6,199 nt of DNA, taken from the NCBI GenBank assembly GCA_964230195.1, contig CAXRGH010000169.1, forward strand, positions 1 to 6,199, given 5' to 3'. The stretch comes from CAXRGH01 sp964230195 (lineage in GTDB: Bacteria; Pseudomonadota; Gammaproteobacteria; Enterobacterales; Alteromonadaceae). Shown in pieces: positions 1 to 5,729 of this stretch. Both the position numbers and the translations under genes were made by a program. A model generated the notes under the pieces. It did no database searches. It was not told the DNA's origin and saw only the letters and a list, made by a program, of their open reading frames with translations. The number at the start of each line of letters is the position of its first letter. The stretch's first letter is position 1.

Positions 1-158
1 ATGTAAAAAATGGTCATGTGTAGGTCGTATACCTGACCACTGATGTTGGTCACACCTCGGGTTAAATTTAGTGGCATTGCCTGCTCTTCAGCAGCGTGTA
101 AACCAATAGAACAAAACGAAATTAAAATTCCTATAAAACGAGTAACCATTCTGATCAC
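1..158 (-). CDS. coxB: Cytochrome c oxidase subunit II, N-terminal part (cut by window edge)
   Basis: This is the first part of the copper-carrying subunit II of an aa3-type cytochrome c oxidase, an inner-membrane respiratory enzyme that accepts electrons from cytochrome c. About 52 residues are visible. They comprise a basic start, a hydrophobic signal segment (FIGILISFCSIGLHA) and then AEEQAMPLNLTRGVTNISGQ. The visible part ends with VYDLHMTIFY, the family-typical entry into the first transmembrane helix. The start is ambiguous. A strong Shine-Dalgarno (AGGAGGG, minus strand, 172-166) lies 7 nt before an in-frame GTG at 158, only 1 nt before ATG 164, and 16 nt before ATG 149. I chose the GTG on spacing. 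The copper-binding C-terminal domain lies outside the window, so intactness cannot be judged. The rest of the cox cluster presumably continues to the left (inference). Confidence 0.85.
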   Translation of the reverse strand, partial: MIRMVTRFIGILISFCSIGLHAAEEQAMPLNLTRGVTNISGQVYDLHMTIFY

Positions 159-186
159 TGGCATTCCCTCCTCACATTATTCACAC

Positions 187-205
187 CCCCAAAATAGCTT
201 TGGGG
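187..205. other. Hairpin in the coxB leader
   Basis: CCCCAAA (187-193) and TTTGGGG (199-205) form a perfect 7-bp inverted repeat with a 5-nt loop. It lies about 15 bases upstream of the coxB Shine-Dalgarno on the minus strand. There is no T-run on either strand, so it does not look like a terminator. It could influence the stability or translation of the cox mRNA leader, or be a protein-binding site. The structure is seen in sequence; the role is not known. Confidence 0.45.
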
Positions 206-267
206 TAAAAGTTGTGGCTTTGTTTTTGTCTTACGCAGATAGAACGACGCAATATAATTCTTATTAA

Positions 268-716
268 GTCAGAGACTCATTCGCGCCTATTATGTATATA
301 GCACAGCATCTTCAATTCGACAGATCCGCAACTACATTCCTTGCCGAAATTTCGTACAACACGGTTAACATGACACACTTTTAAATTATTAACAATTGAT
401 TAACAGAATTTTTTTAAGTTGAGGGGATCTCTCTTGAAACAGTAAGAAAGATAAGGCAATACTCTTTAATATCAGGCATATATTGATACTACTGTTTTTT
501 GAACGACCTTCAGGCGTTAACATATTCTCAACAAGTGATATGAAACATCCGAGTAATGACGATAAAAAAGAGATGACTTTTTGATGGATAATTAAGCAAA
601 AAATTACAAATTAATTGTAGAAAAAGAATAAAAGCGCCTTTAATGAGGGTGCCAGACGACGTTTAAACGGATTTAATAAGTGCGAAACACTGTAAAAAGA
701 CAAGGTGACGTTGAGA
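268..716. other. AT-rich intergenic region without a recognisable gene
   Basis: This is roughly 450 bp between the coxB leader and the lexA terminator in which I see no convincing gene. The longest ATG-started frames are short: plus strand 292-384 (30 codons) and 540-584 (14 codons), neither with a good ribosome site. It is AT-rich, with long A and T tracts such as 407-416. It contains a perfect 10-bp palindrome CGTTTAAACG (660-669) and a small AGTG/CACT hairpin with a CGAAA loop just after it. It probably contains the coxB promoter, as the TATACATAAT-like stretch on the minus strand near 290-300 is a possible -10 element. No -35 element is convincing. A small RNA or a decayed gene cannot be excluded. 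Confidence 0.5.
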
Positions 717-766
717 CAAAAAGAAAATGAGTGGCGTTATGGTATATATAACTATCAACCACTCAT
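717..766 (-). terminator. Rho-independent-type terminator of lexA
   Basis: On the minus strand, 20 bases after the lexA stop codon, ATGAGTGG (766-759) pairs perfectly with CCACTCAT (734-727). A second nested 5-bp stem, GTTAT/ATAAC (752-748 with 740-736), closes a 7-nt loop. The structure is followed at once by TTTCTTTTTG (726-717). A stem plus T-rich tail is the standard intrinsic-terminator layout. The stem is only moderately GC-rich and the inner part is asymmetric (6 nt against 1 nt), so efficiency is uncertain. Its position indicates that lexA is transcribed alone, with no dinF- or sulA-like gene downstream in the same unit. Confidence 0.75.
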
Positions 767-785
767 CTATTTGCGTGTATTTGCG

Positions 786-1406
786 TTACATCCAATCAGA
801 ATTTCGGATGACCCCCACAGCAAGGCCTTCAATAGCAAATTGTTGTGAGGCAAGATCAACCTTGATGGGAGACAATGTTTCATTCTCGGGGTGTAACACC
901 ACAATTTGTCCCTGATTCTCAAAGCGCTTCACGGTGACATCATCATCTACCCGGGCGACCACGACTTGCCCATTGGAGACTTGCGTTGTGCTATGAACGG
1001 CAAGTAAATCACCGTCATGAATCCCAATATCAATCATACTACTTCCTGACACTCTTAATAGGAAGTCGGCTCGGGGGTGGAACAGTTCAGGATCCACTTT
1101 GTAATGATGCTCAACATGCTCAATGGCCAAAATAGGCTCGCCTGCGGCAACTTTACCAACCAATGGTAACCCTTCAGGCTCCTCTTCATGAGCATCAATT
1201 AACAATCGGATACCTCTCGAGGTACCAGAGAGAATTTCAATGACTCCTTTTTTCGCGAGTGCTTTTAGATGTTCTTCAGCTGCATTTGCAGAGCGGAAAC
1301 CTAACTGGCGAGCAATTTCAGCACGCGTGGGTGGCATACCAGTGTCTTGGATGGACGACTTGATAAGATCAAGCACTTCTTGTTGACGGATAGTTAATGG
1401 ACGCAT
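786..1406 (-). CDS. lexA: LexA, SOS-response repressor and self-cleaving protease
   Basis: This dimeric cytoplasmic repressor binds CTG-N10-CAG operators of SOS genes. When RecA filaments form on damaged DNA it cleaves itself and derepresses repair genes. The protein has 206 residues, against 202 in E. coli LexA. The N-terminal winged-helix DNA-binding domain (about 1-70) contains the recognition region TRAEIARQLGFRSANAAEEH (27-46). After an acidic linker (DAHEEEPEG) comes the cleavage site Ala88-Gly89 in KVAAGEP. The catalytic pair is Ser123 (in VSGSSM) and Lys160 (in VTVKR), matching E. coli Ala84-Gly85, Ser119 and Lys156. The C-terminal end AIEGLAVGVIRNSDWM is typical. All key residues are present, so it should be functional. 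The ATG at 1406 fits the family's N-terminus (MRPLTIRQQEV) and has an AGG six bases upstream. The gene diverges from plsB and is probably self-regulated through the operator at 1414-1429. Confidence 0.97.
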   Translation of the reverse strand: MRPLTIRQQEVLDLIKSSIQDTGMPPTRAEIARQLGFRSANAAEEHLKALAKKGVIEILSGTSRGIRLLIDAHEEEPEGLPLVGKVAAGEPILAIEHVEHHYKVDPELFHPRADFLLRVSGSSMIDIGIHDGDLLAVHSTTQVSNGQVVVARVDDDVTVKRFENQGQIVVLHPENETLSPIKVDLASQQFAIEGLAVGVIRNSDWM

Positions 1407-1420
1407 AAACAGCCTGTTTA
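1406..1420. repeat. 15-bp perfect inverted repeat over the lexA start and operator edge
   Basis: TAAACAG-C-CTGTTTA is a perfect inverted repeat around one central base. It joins the first base of the lexA start codon (minus strand), its weak AGG ribosome site, and one half-site of the LexA operator at 1414-1429. In the lexA mRNA it could fold as a 6-bp stem with a GGC loop, partly covering the ribosome site. On DNA it adds an extra CTGT-like half-site facing the true operator. Both roles are inference. Confidence 0.5.
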
Positions 1421-1429
1421 AATATACAG
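1414..1429. promoter_or_regulatory. LexA operator (SOS box)
   Basis: The sequence CTGTTTAAATATACAG matches the gammaproteobacterial consensus CTGT-N8-ACAG in both conserved half-sites, with an AT-rich centre. It begins 8 bases before the lexA start codon and lies just downstream of the proposed -10 element, covering the likely transcription start. A bound LexA would therefore block lexA transcription, which is the classical autoregulation. E. coli lexA carries two such boxes; I find only one full match here. The plsB start is about 190 bp away and plsB is probably not controlled by it. Confidence 0.92.
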
Positions 1430-1440
1430 TGATGTATCGC

Positions 1441-1468
1441 AGTATATCCCGTTAATTTCATAACTCAA
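1441..1468 (-). promoter_or_regulatory. Probable sigma-70 promoter of lexA
   Basis: On the minus strand, TTGAGT (1468-1463) and TATACT (1446-1441) are separated by 16 bases and resemble the -35 and -10 consensus hexamers TTGACA and TATAAT. Transcription would start near 1433-1435, giving a leader of about 28 nt that runs through the SOS box. The assignment rests on motif match and position only. Confidence 0.6.
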
Positions 1469-1519
1469 GAAAATAAATACAGATTTTTTCAAATAAACAC
1501 GATATTTGGCTGGTATTTA

Positions 1520-1548
1520 TTCGCCTATGCAAATTTACGTGTCATAAT
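1520..1548 (+). promoter_or_regulatory. Possible promoter of plsB
   Basis: CATAAT (1543-1548) is a good -10 candidate, with TTCGCC (1520-1525) 17 bases upstream as a weak -35. It lies 70 bp before the plsB start and would give a leader of about 60 nt that contains the hairpin at 1563-1582. The weak -35 makes this tentative. Confidence 0.35.
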
Positions 1549-1562
1549 GTCGGGATTTTCAG

Positions 1563-1582
1563 GCTGTGGTCAGCACCGCAGC
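1563..1582 (+). other. Hairpin in the putative plsB leader
   Basis: GCTGTGGT (1563-1570) pairs with ACCGCAGC (1575-1582) over 8 bp, including one G-U pair, around a 4-nt CAGC loop. It is the most GC-rich element of the lexA-plsB spacer. No T-run follows, so it is not a usual terminator. It ends 35 bases before the plsB start codon and might affect mRNA stability or translation of plsB, which lacks a clear Shine-Dalgarno. Confidence 0.45.
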
Positions 1583-1617
1583 AGCTCTCTAGACTGACTG
1601 AATGTTAAAAGCCTATT

Positions 1618-4041
1618 ATGAAAAACATGACAACATTTTTTGACTGGTTAATTTCGTGGCCCCTCAAATTCGTTATTCGCAGTAATCCGGTTGCAATCAA
1701 CGTTGAACAAGAAATCAACGTGGACAAAACCAAACCAGTGATTTACCTGCTTAAGAATCACTCACTATCAGATAAAATCGCCATTACACAAGCATGCGAA
1801 CAGTTAAATCTGCCGTTACCTACGTTAGAATCTGAACAAGACAATAGTGGGCTTCCTCGGTTGCTGTCGTTACAAAACCCCAACTCACTCTTTAAACCTG
1901 CAGGGATCAGGGAGACGTCATACCAGGAATTTAGACAGATTATTGAACAACACAAATCAGATGATACGCTTGACGCACAATTGATCCCAGTATCACTCTG
2001 CTGGGGACGAACACCAGAACGTTCTCCAACAACATGGATGGGATTGCTTGCTGATAAGGCATCACCAAATTGGCTACGCAAAATGTTCATTGTGTTATTT
2101 TTGGGTAGAGACAATTTTGTGAGCTTCAGTCCTGCGCTGTCATTACGCTATATGACCGATAAATTCACAAACGATGAAAAGTTAGTTCAAAAGTTGGTGC
2201 GTGTAGCAGGCGTTCACTTTTTCCGCCGCCGCCAAGCCATGACCGGACCCAATCACATTGACAAGCAACAATTAAATACCGCAATTCTTGCGACGGATAG
2301 TGTGAAACAGGCACTTAAAAACGAACAAACATCCAAAAAGCTGTCGCCACAACAGTCCAGACAAGTGGCCGTTAAATATATCAAAGAGATTGCTGCAGAT
2401 TATAACGATAGCTTGGTCCGTGTCAGTGACCGTATTTTGAAAAAAGTGTGGAACAAGATCTACAACGGCATTGAAGTTCATCATGCCGATAAAGTGCGCG
2501 AACTCGCTAATGCTGGTCATGAAATTATTTACGTTCCATGTCATCGAAGCCACATGGATTATATTTTGTTGACCTACGTTATTTACCATCAAGGTTTAGT
2601 GACACCGCACATTGCAGCAGGTATTAACCTCAACTTCTGGCCTGTTGGAGGCTTTTTCCGTCGTGCTGGTGCGTTTTTCTTACGTCGTAGTTTCGGCGGT
2701 AACAAACTATACACAGCAGTCTTCAAAGAATACCTTGATCATTTGTTCAGCCAAGGTGTGCCAGTTAAATTCTATCCAGAAGGCGGACGAAGCCGCACCG
2801 GTAGACTGCTTCAAGCAAAAACAGGAATGCTGGGGATGACAGTTCAATCTGCATTAAGAACTAGCCAACGTCCCATCAGTTTAATCCCCGTTTATATTGG
2901 TTATGAACACGTCATGGAAGTCGGTTCTTACCTAAAAGAGCTGAAAGGCAAAAGTAAAAAGAAAGAATCTTTATTTCAGACCTTTTCTGCTCTCAAGAAT
3001 CTTAAAAATTACGGTTATGGCTTCTTGAACTTTGGTGACCCTATTTCGTTAACTCCGTACCTTGCCCAATATAAAAACGAGGAAGTCATTGACGAGGACA
3101 AACGTCCCACATGGTTTAACGACGCGGTTGCCAATTTAGCCGTAGACGTTATGCAGGGAATTAATCACGCGGCGGCCCTAAATAACATGACGCTGTGTTC
3201 TGTTTGTATTTTGGCGTCGAAACAGCGAGCATTGCCAGAAACTGACCTAAAACATGCTATTTCGGATTACCTAGCCGTTCTAGAGCAAGCGCCGTATTCA
3301 AGTGCATTTACTATGCCCAAAAACGACCCAGACACGATTTTAGAAGAAGCCGTTGCCCTCAAAAAATTTGAGGTCTCTGAGGATACATTTGGTCGCATCA
3401 TTGGGTTTGACGAACAAACGGCTATTGCTCACACCTACTATCGCAACAATGTTATTCATGTGTTCGCGATCCCGGCATTGATAGCCAGTATTGTCATTCA
3501 ATCTAAAGCAATTGAAAAGGCGGCACTCATCACAATGTTCAAGCGCGTCTATCCACTGCTCAAGCGTGAGTTATTTATCCACTTTTCAACAGAGGATGCA
3601 GTAGATTACGTGGGTACCGTCATCAGCGCTATGAAAAATGCAGGATTACTCGAACAAGCAGGCCGCAAACTCAAAGCGCCGGCGACTGAAAGTCCCCACT
3701 TTTTATCGCTTTCATTACTCAATAACATTATTCAAGACACCTTAGTGAGATACGGGATTGTGTTATCCGTACTCGAAAAAGAAAAGTGCATTAATCGTGT
3801 TCAATTAGAAAAGCAAAGTGTTGTGATTGCAGAACGTCTGAGCGCCCTTCATGGTATCAACGCACCAGAATTCTATGATAAACATGTACTGAAAGGCTTT
3901 ATCAACGTGTTGAGGACATCCCAACTTATCAATGAAATAGAAGAGGGCCTTGAGCATTCAGATGCCAGTTATCAACTACACACGACACTGCTTACGCTGA
4001 TAGACGCCGATATTGCACAGAGCATAAGCTCAGTCCAATAA
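1618..4041 (+). CDS. plsB: Glycerol-3-phosphate 1-O-acyltransferase
   Basis: PlsB transfers a fatty acyl group from acyl-CoA or acyl-ACP to position 1 of sn-glycerol 3-phosphate, giving lysophosphatidate, the first step of phospholipid synthesis. It acts at the inner membrane. The protein has 807 residues, the same length as the E. coli enzyme. All four acyltransferase blocks are visible. They are the catalytic His309-x4-Asp314 in CHRSHMDY, block II GGFFRRAGAFFLRR (344-357), the phosphate-binding block III YPEGGRSRTGRLL (from 386), and block IV ISLIPVYIGYEHVMEVGSY (around 420-438). The long C-terminal region characteristic of PlsB, as opposed to short PlsC, is complete. The start at 1618 gives the family-like N-terminus, but no clear ribosome site precedes it; ATG 1627 is an alternative. 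It is divergent from lexA and convergent with ubiA, so it is probably a single-gene transcript. Confidence 0.97.
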   Translation: MKNMTTFFDWLISWPLKFVIRSNPVAINVEQEINVDKTKPVIYLLKNHSLSDKIAITQACEQLNLPLPTLESEQDNSGLPRLLSLQNPNSLFKPAGIRETSYQEFRQIIEQHKSDDTLDAQLIPVSLCWGRTPERSPTTWMGLLADKASPNWLRKMFIVLFLGRDNFVSFSPALSLRYMTDKFTNDEKLVQKLVRVAGVHFFRRRQAMTGPNHIDKQQLNTAILATDSVKQALKNEQTSKKLSPQQSRQVAVKYIKEIAADYNDSLVRVSDRILKKVWNKIYNGIEVHHADKVRELANAGHEIIYVPCHRSHMDYILLTYVIYHQGLVTPHIAAGINLNFWPVGGFFRRAGAFFLRRSFGGNKLYTAVFKEYLDHLFSQGVPVKFYPEGGRSRTGRLLQAKTGMLGMTVQSALRTSQRPISLIPVYIGYEHVMEVGSYLKELKGKSKKKESLFQTFSALKNLKNYGYGFLNFGDPISLTPYLAQYKNEEVIDEDKRPTWFNDAVANLAVDVMQGINHAAALNNMTLCSVCILASKQRALPETDLKHAISDYLAVLEQAPYSSAFTMPKNDPDTILEEAVALKKFEVSEDTFGRIIGFDEQTAIAHTYYRNNVIHVFAIPALIASIVIQSKAIEKAALITMFKRVYPLLKRELFIHFSTEDAVDYVGTVISAMKNAGLLEQAGRKLKAPATESPHFLSLSLLNNIIQDTLVRYGIVLSVLEKEKCINRVQLEKQSVVIAERLSALHGINAPEFYDKHVLKGFINVLRTSQLINEIEEGLEHSDASYQLHTTLLTLIDADIAQSISSVQ

Positions 4042-4045
4042 AAGG

Positions 4046-4108
4046 TTGGCTGACTGTATCACTCGCGGGTCAATCTGGCTCGCGAGCAGTCTATCAAGTG
4101 TTAGCCAA
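4046..4108 (-). terminator. Nested inverted repeat between plsB and ubiA, possible two-way terminator
   Basis: Three inverted repeats are nested. The outer is TTGGCT (4046-4051) with AGCCAA (4103-4108). The middle is GACTG (4052-4056) with CAGTC (4087-4091). The inner is CTCGCG (4062-4067) with CGCGAG (4081-4086), around a 13-nt loop. It starts 4 bp after the plsB stop and lies in the plsB/ubiA convergence zone. Read on the minus strand, the outer stem is followed by CC and then TTTT (4043-4040), so it could end the ubiC-ubiA transcript. Read on the plus strand there is no T-run. Internal asymmetry (5 nt against none, none against 11 nt) makes it unlike a simple terminator hairpin. Confidence 0.5.
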
Positions 4109-4123
4109 TCAATTGCCCCCACT

Positions 4124-4149
4124 CAATTTAATCACCCAATTTGATCACC
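4124..4149. repeat. Two tandem 13-bp repeats next to the ubiA end
   Basis: CAATTTAATCACC (4124-4136) is followed directly by CAATTTGATCACC (4137-4149), identical at 12 of 13 positions. A degenerate partial third unit, CAAGCTCACC, runs into the ubiA stop codon. This looks like a small local duplication. No function is apparent. Confidence 0.6.
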
Positions 4150-4154
4150 CAAGC

Positions 4155-5030
4155 TCACCAGTAATCACTTAACAAGACGCCCAGAGTAATACAGATACCC
4201 GTGATATTGTTCTGTTTAAAGGCCTTAAAATACGCCGCTTTTTCACGGCTTTTTAAAAGCCTATGCTGATACGCGAATGTCAGTGCAGCTGCCGCAACGC
4301 CAGCATAAAAGGGCAAAGGCAACACAAGAAGATTACCCACAATAACCAAACCACCAATGAACACACATTGAAGCCCAAGTATGATGCGGATATCCCAAGA
4401 GCCAAATAGGATAGCGGTAGATTTTATTCCCACTTTGACATCATCGTCCCGATCCACCATGGCATACGCAGTATCATAGGCCACTATCCAAGCGATATTC
4501 AAAGCGTACAATAGCCAATGATGCAAACTCACTGACTGGTTCACGGCCATATCTGCCATTGGAATACCAAAACCAAACGCCGCACCCAAAAATACTTGTG
4601 GTAAGTGAGTATATCGCTTCATGAAAGGGTACAGTGAGGCTAAAAAGAGCGCGACAAACGACAGTCCAATGGTTTGCCAATTGAGTTGTAAAACTAACAC
4701 AAATGCCACCAGCATCAAGACAGCAAACAAAGCCAGCGCTTCTTTTTCTGTGACAGCTCCTGTTACGAGCGGACGCTTCGCCGTTCGTTCAACACTGCCA
4801 TCGAGCTTACGATCCGCATAGTCGTTAATCACACATCCAGCCGAGCGAGTTAACACAACGCCCAAGATAAAAATAATTAAAATGTGAAGTGGCGGCATGC
4901 CATCAGCGGCAAACCATAATGCCCAAACGGTAGGCCAAAGCAGTAAGTAAATACCAACCGGTTTTTCTAACCGCATTAATTGACAGAGACCTACCCATTT
5001 ATCGCTCATTGTTACCTTGTTGGCTTTCAT
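4155..5030 (-). CDS. ubiA: 4-hydroxybenzoate polyprenyltransferase
   Basis: UbiA is an inner-membrane enzyme that attaches the polyprenyl tail (octaprenyl in E. coli) to 4-hydroxybenzoate, the second step of ubiquinone synthesis. The protein has 291 residues from this start, against 290 in E. coli. It is largely hydrophobic with several membrane helices. Both aspartate-rich prenyl-diphosphate/Mg2+ motifs are intact: NDYADRKLD (69-77) and YDTAYAMVDRDDD (185-197). The conserved YPFMKRYTHLPQVFLGAAFG and GIKSTAILFG stretches are also present. The start is uncertain. A GAGG at 5040-5037 (minus strand) is well placed for ATG 5030, which I use, while ATG 5033 is adjacent. ATG 5009 has its own AAGG and would give 284 residues. 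An upstream in-frame TTG at 5042 overlaps the ribosome site and is unlikely. The gene follows ubiC by about 30 bp and its substrate is the product of UbiC, so an operon is likely. Confidence 0.96.
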   Translation of the reverse strand: MKANKVTMSDKWVGLCQLMRLEKPVGIYLLLWPTVWALWFAADGMPPLHILIIFILGVVLTRSAGCVINDYADRKLDGSVERTAKRPLVTGAVTEKEALALFAVLMLVAFVLVLQLNWQTIGLSFVALFLASLYPFMKRYTHLPQVFLGAAFGFGIPMADMAVNQSVSLHHWLLYALNIAWIVAYDTAYAMVDRDDDVKVGIKSTAILFGSWDIRIILGLQCVFIGGLVIVGNLLVLPLPFYAGVAAAALTFAYQHRLLKSREKAAYFKAFKQNNITGICITLGVLLSDYW

Positions 5031-5053
5031 CATTTTCCTCAAAATATCAACGA

Positions 5054-5067
5054 CGTGTATTTACACG
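5054..5067 (-). other. Palindrome spanning the ubiC stop codon
   Basis: The plus-strand sequence CGTGTATTTACACG is a perfect inverted repeat (6-bp arms, 2-bp centre). As RNA it would form 5 bp around a 4-nt loop. It contains the ubiC TAA stop (5063-5061) and sits 14 bases before the GAGG ribosome site of ubiA. It could tune ubiA translation or partial readthrough, or protect the ubiC mRNA end. The symmetry is seen; the role is speculative. Confidence 0.45.
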
Positions 5068-5633
5068 CCATAATGAATATAAGCCGGAGACTGAGGCAAA
5101 AAACACTCAGTTACCATCATGTGATGTTGCTCAAAACGAAAGACCGAACGCCTTGCCCATAACTCATGTGGAAAATCGCCCTGAAGACTCGGAATGTTTT
5201 CGTTGGATGGGACGATAGCAAGCTCAAACGGTTGCCGAATAAATTGTGGATCATTAAAAATAACAGCACCCAGTGGCTGATTACCAAGCGTTGATAACCC
5301 CTTGCTTTGCAAATGATATAACGCGGGTGACATTAAGCTGCTTGCATAAACCCACGGCACGCCATCACCAGTCAAGATCACATCTCGCCGAATAGCTTCA
5401 GGTTGCTGGAGCTCAAGGCATTTTTGTTCATCTGGAGTAATTGTCACTGCACTTTCTTGCAATACAGTGACGACAAATTGTCGGCAGTGGGACTTAAGTC
5501 GCTCAGTCAACGATCCCGTGTGCAATAACCAATCCGTCAAAACACCGCATGAGAGCGCGAATGCATCAGGTTGTTTCCACTGACAATTGAGGGACATCTT
5601 GTTTATACCTGTATTAAGAACCCTACGCATCAT
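5061..5633 (-). CDS. ubiC: Chorismate pyruvate-lyase
   Basis: UbiC is a soluble enzyme that removes pyruvate from chorismate to give 4-hydroxybenzoate, the first committed step of ubiquinone synthesis. It directly supplies UbiA, encoded next. Similarity to E. coli UbiC is moderate, but the signature positions align. Arg83 in IRRDVILTGDGVPW, Leu121 in NQPLGAVIF and Glu176 in VTECFLPQSPAY correspond to E. coli Arg76, Leu114 and Glu155. The LWARRSVFRF segment corresponds to LWGRRSRLRL. The E. coli active-site lid methionine (DSMTKRF) appears replaced by Leu42 in GSLTERL. The protein has 190 residues against about 165 in E. coli, with extra residues at the N-terminus and a short tail IHYGV. A GGAG five bases before ATG 5633 supports the long form. 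An internal ATG at 5597 (MSLNCQWKQ) has a poorer ribosome site and would give 178 residues. The gene is divergent from the FliL-like gene. Confidence 0.92.
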   Translation of the reverse strand: MMRRVLNTGINKMSLNCQWKQPDAFALSCGVLTDWLLHTGSLTERLKSHCRQFVVTVLQESAVTITPDEQKCLELQQPEAIRRDVILTGDGVPWVYASSLMSPALYHLQSKGLSTLGNQPLGAVIFNDPQFIRQPFELAIVPSNENIPSLQGDFPHELWARRSVFRFEQHHMMVTECFLPQSPAYIHYGV

Positions 5634-5729
5634 ACCAACTCCACTGCAAAGACTAAAGTATTCCTATATTTTTAGAAATAAATCTGCTTTAATTCTCAAG
5701 GACTAAGTCGAGATGACGGGCGATAGGAT

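Noticed and set aside
43..267. Plus-strand open frame of 74 codons
   Set aside because: It runs antisense through the convincing coxB signal-peptide region, has no family resemblance and no good ribosome site.
292..384. 30-codon plus-strand frame in the coxB-lexA spacer
   Set aside because: It has no ribosome site and no recognisable features; this length is expected by chance in AT-rich DNA.
540..584. 14-codon plus-strand frame with a charged peptide
   Set aside because: It has only a weak upstream purine stretch and is too short to support as a gene.
768..786. Direct repeat TATTTGCGT twice, one base apart, at the lexA stop codon
   Set aside because: It is a single short duplication with no further copies and no plausible role beyond slippage.
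1429..1446. Second LexA box upstream of lexA
   Set aside because: The candidate has CTG at one end but CTG rather than CAG at the other, so the palindrome required for LexA binding is absent.
1758..2592. Minus-strand open frames inside plsB (1758-2114 and 2272-2592)
   Set aside because: They lie wholly within the strongly conserved plsB coding sequence and their translations resemble no protein family.
2612..2839. Plus-strand open frame in a second frame of plsB
   Set aside because: It covers the conserved acyltransferase blocks II-III of PlsB out of frame, so it is a by-product of that coding sequence.
4474..5218. Open frames overlapping ubiA and ubiC in other frames (4474-4680, 4621-4821, 4980-5162, 5009-5218)
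   Set aside because: They are antisense or frame-shifted shadows of two well-supported enzymes with intact motifs.
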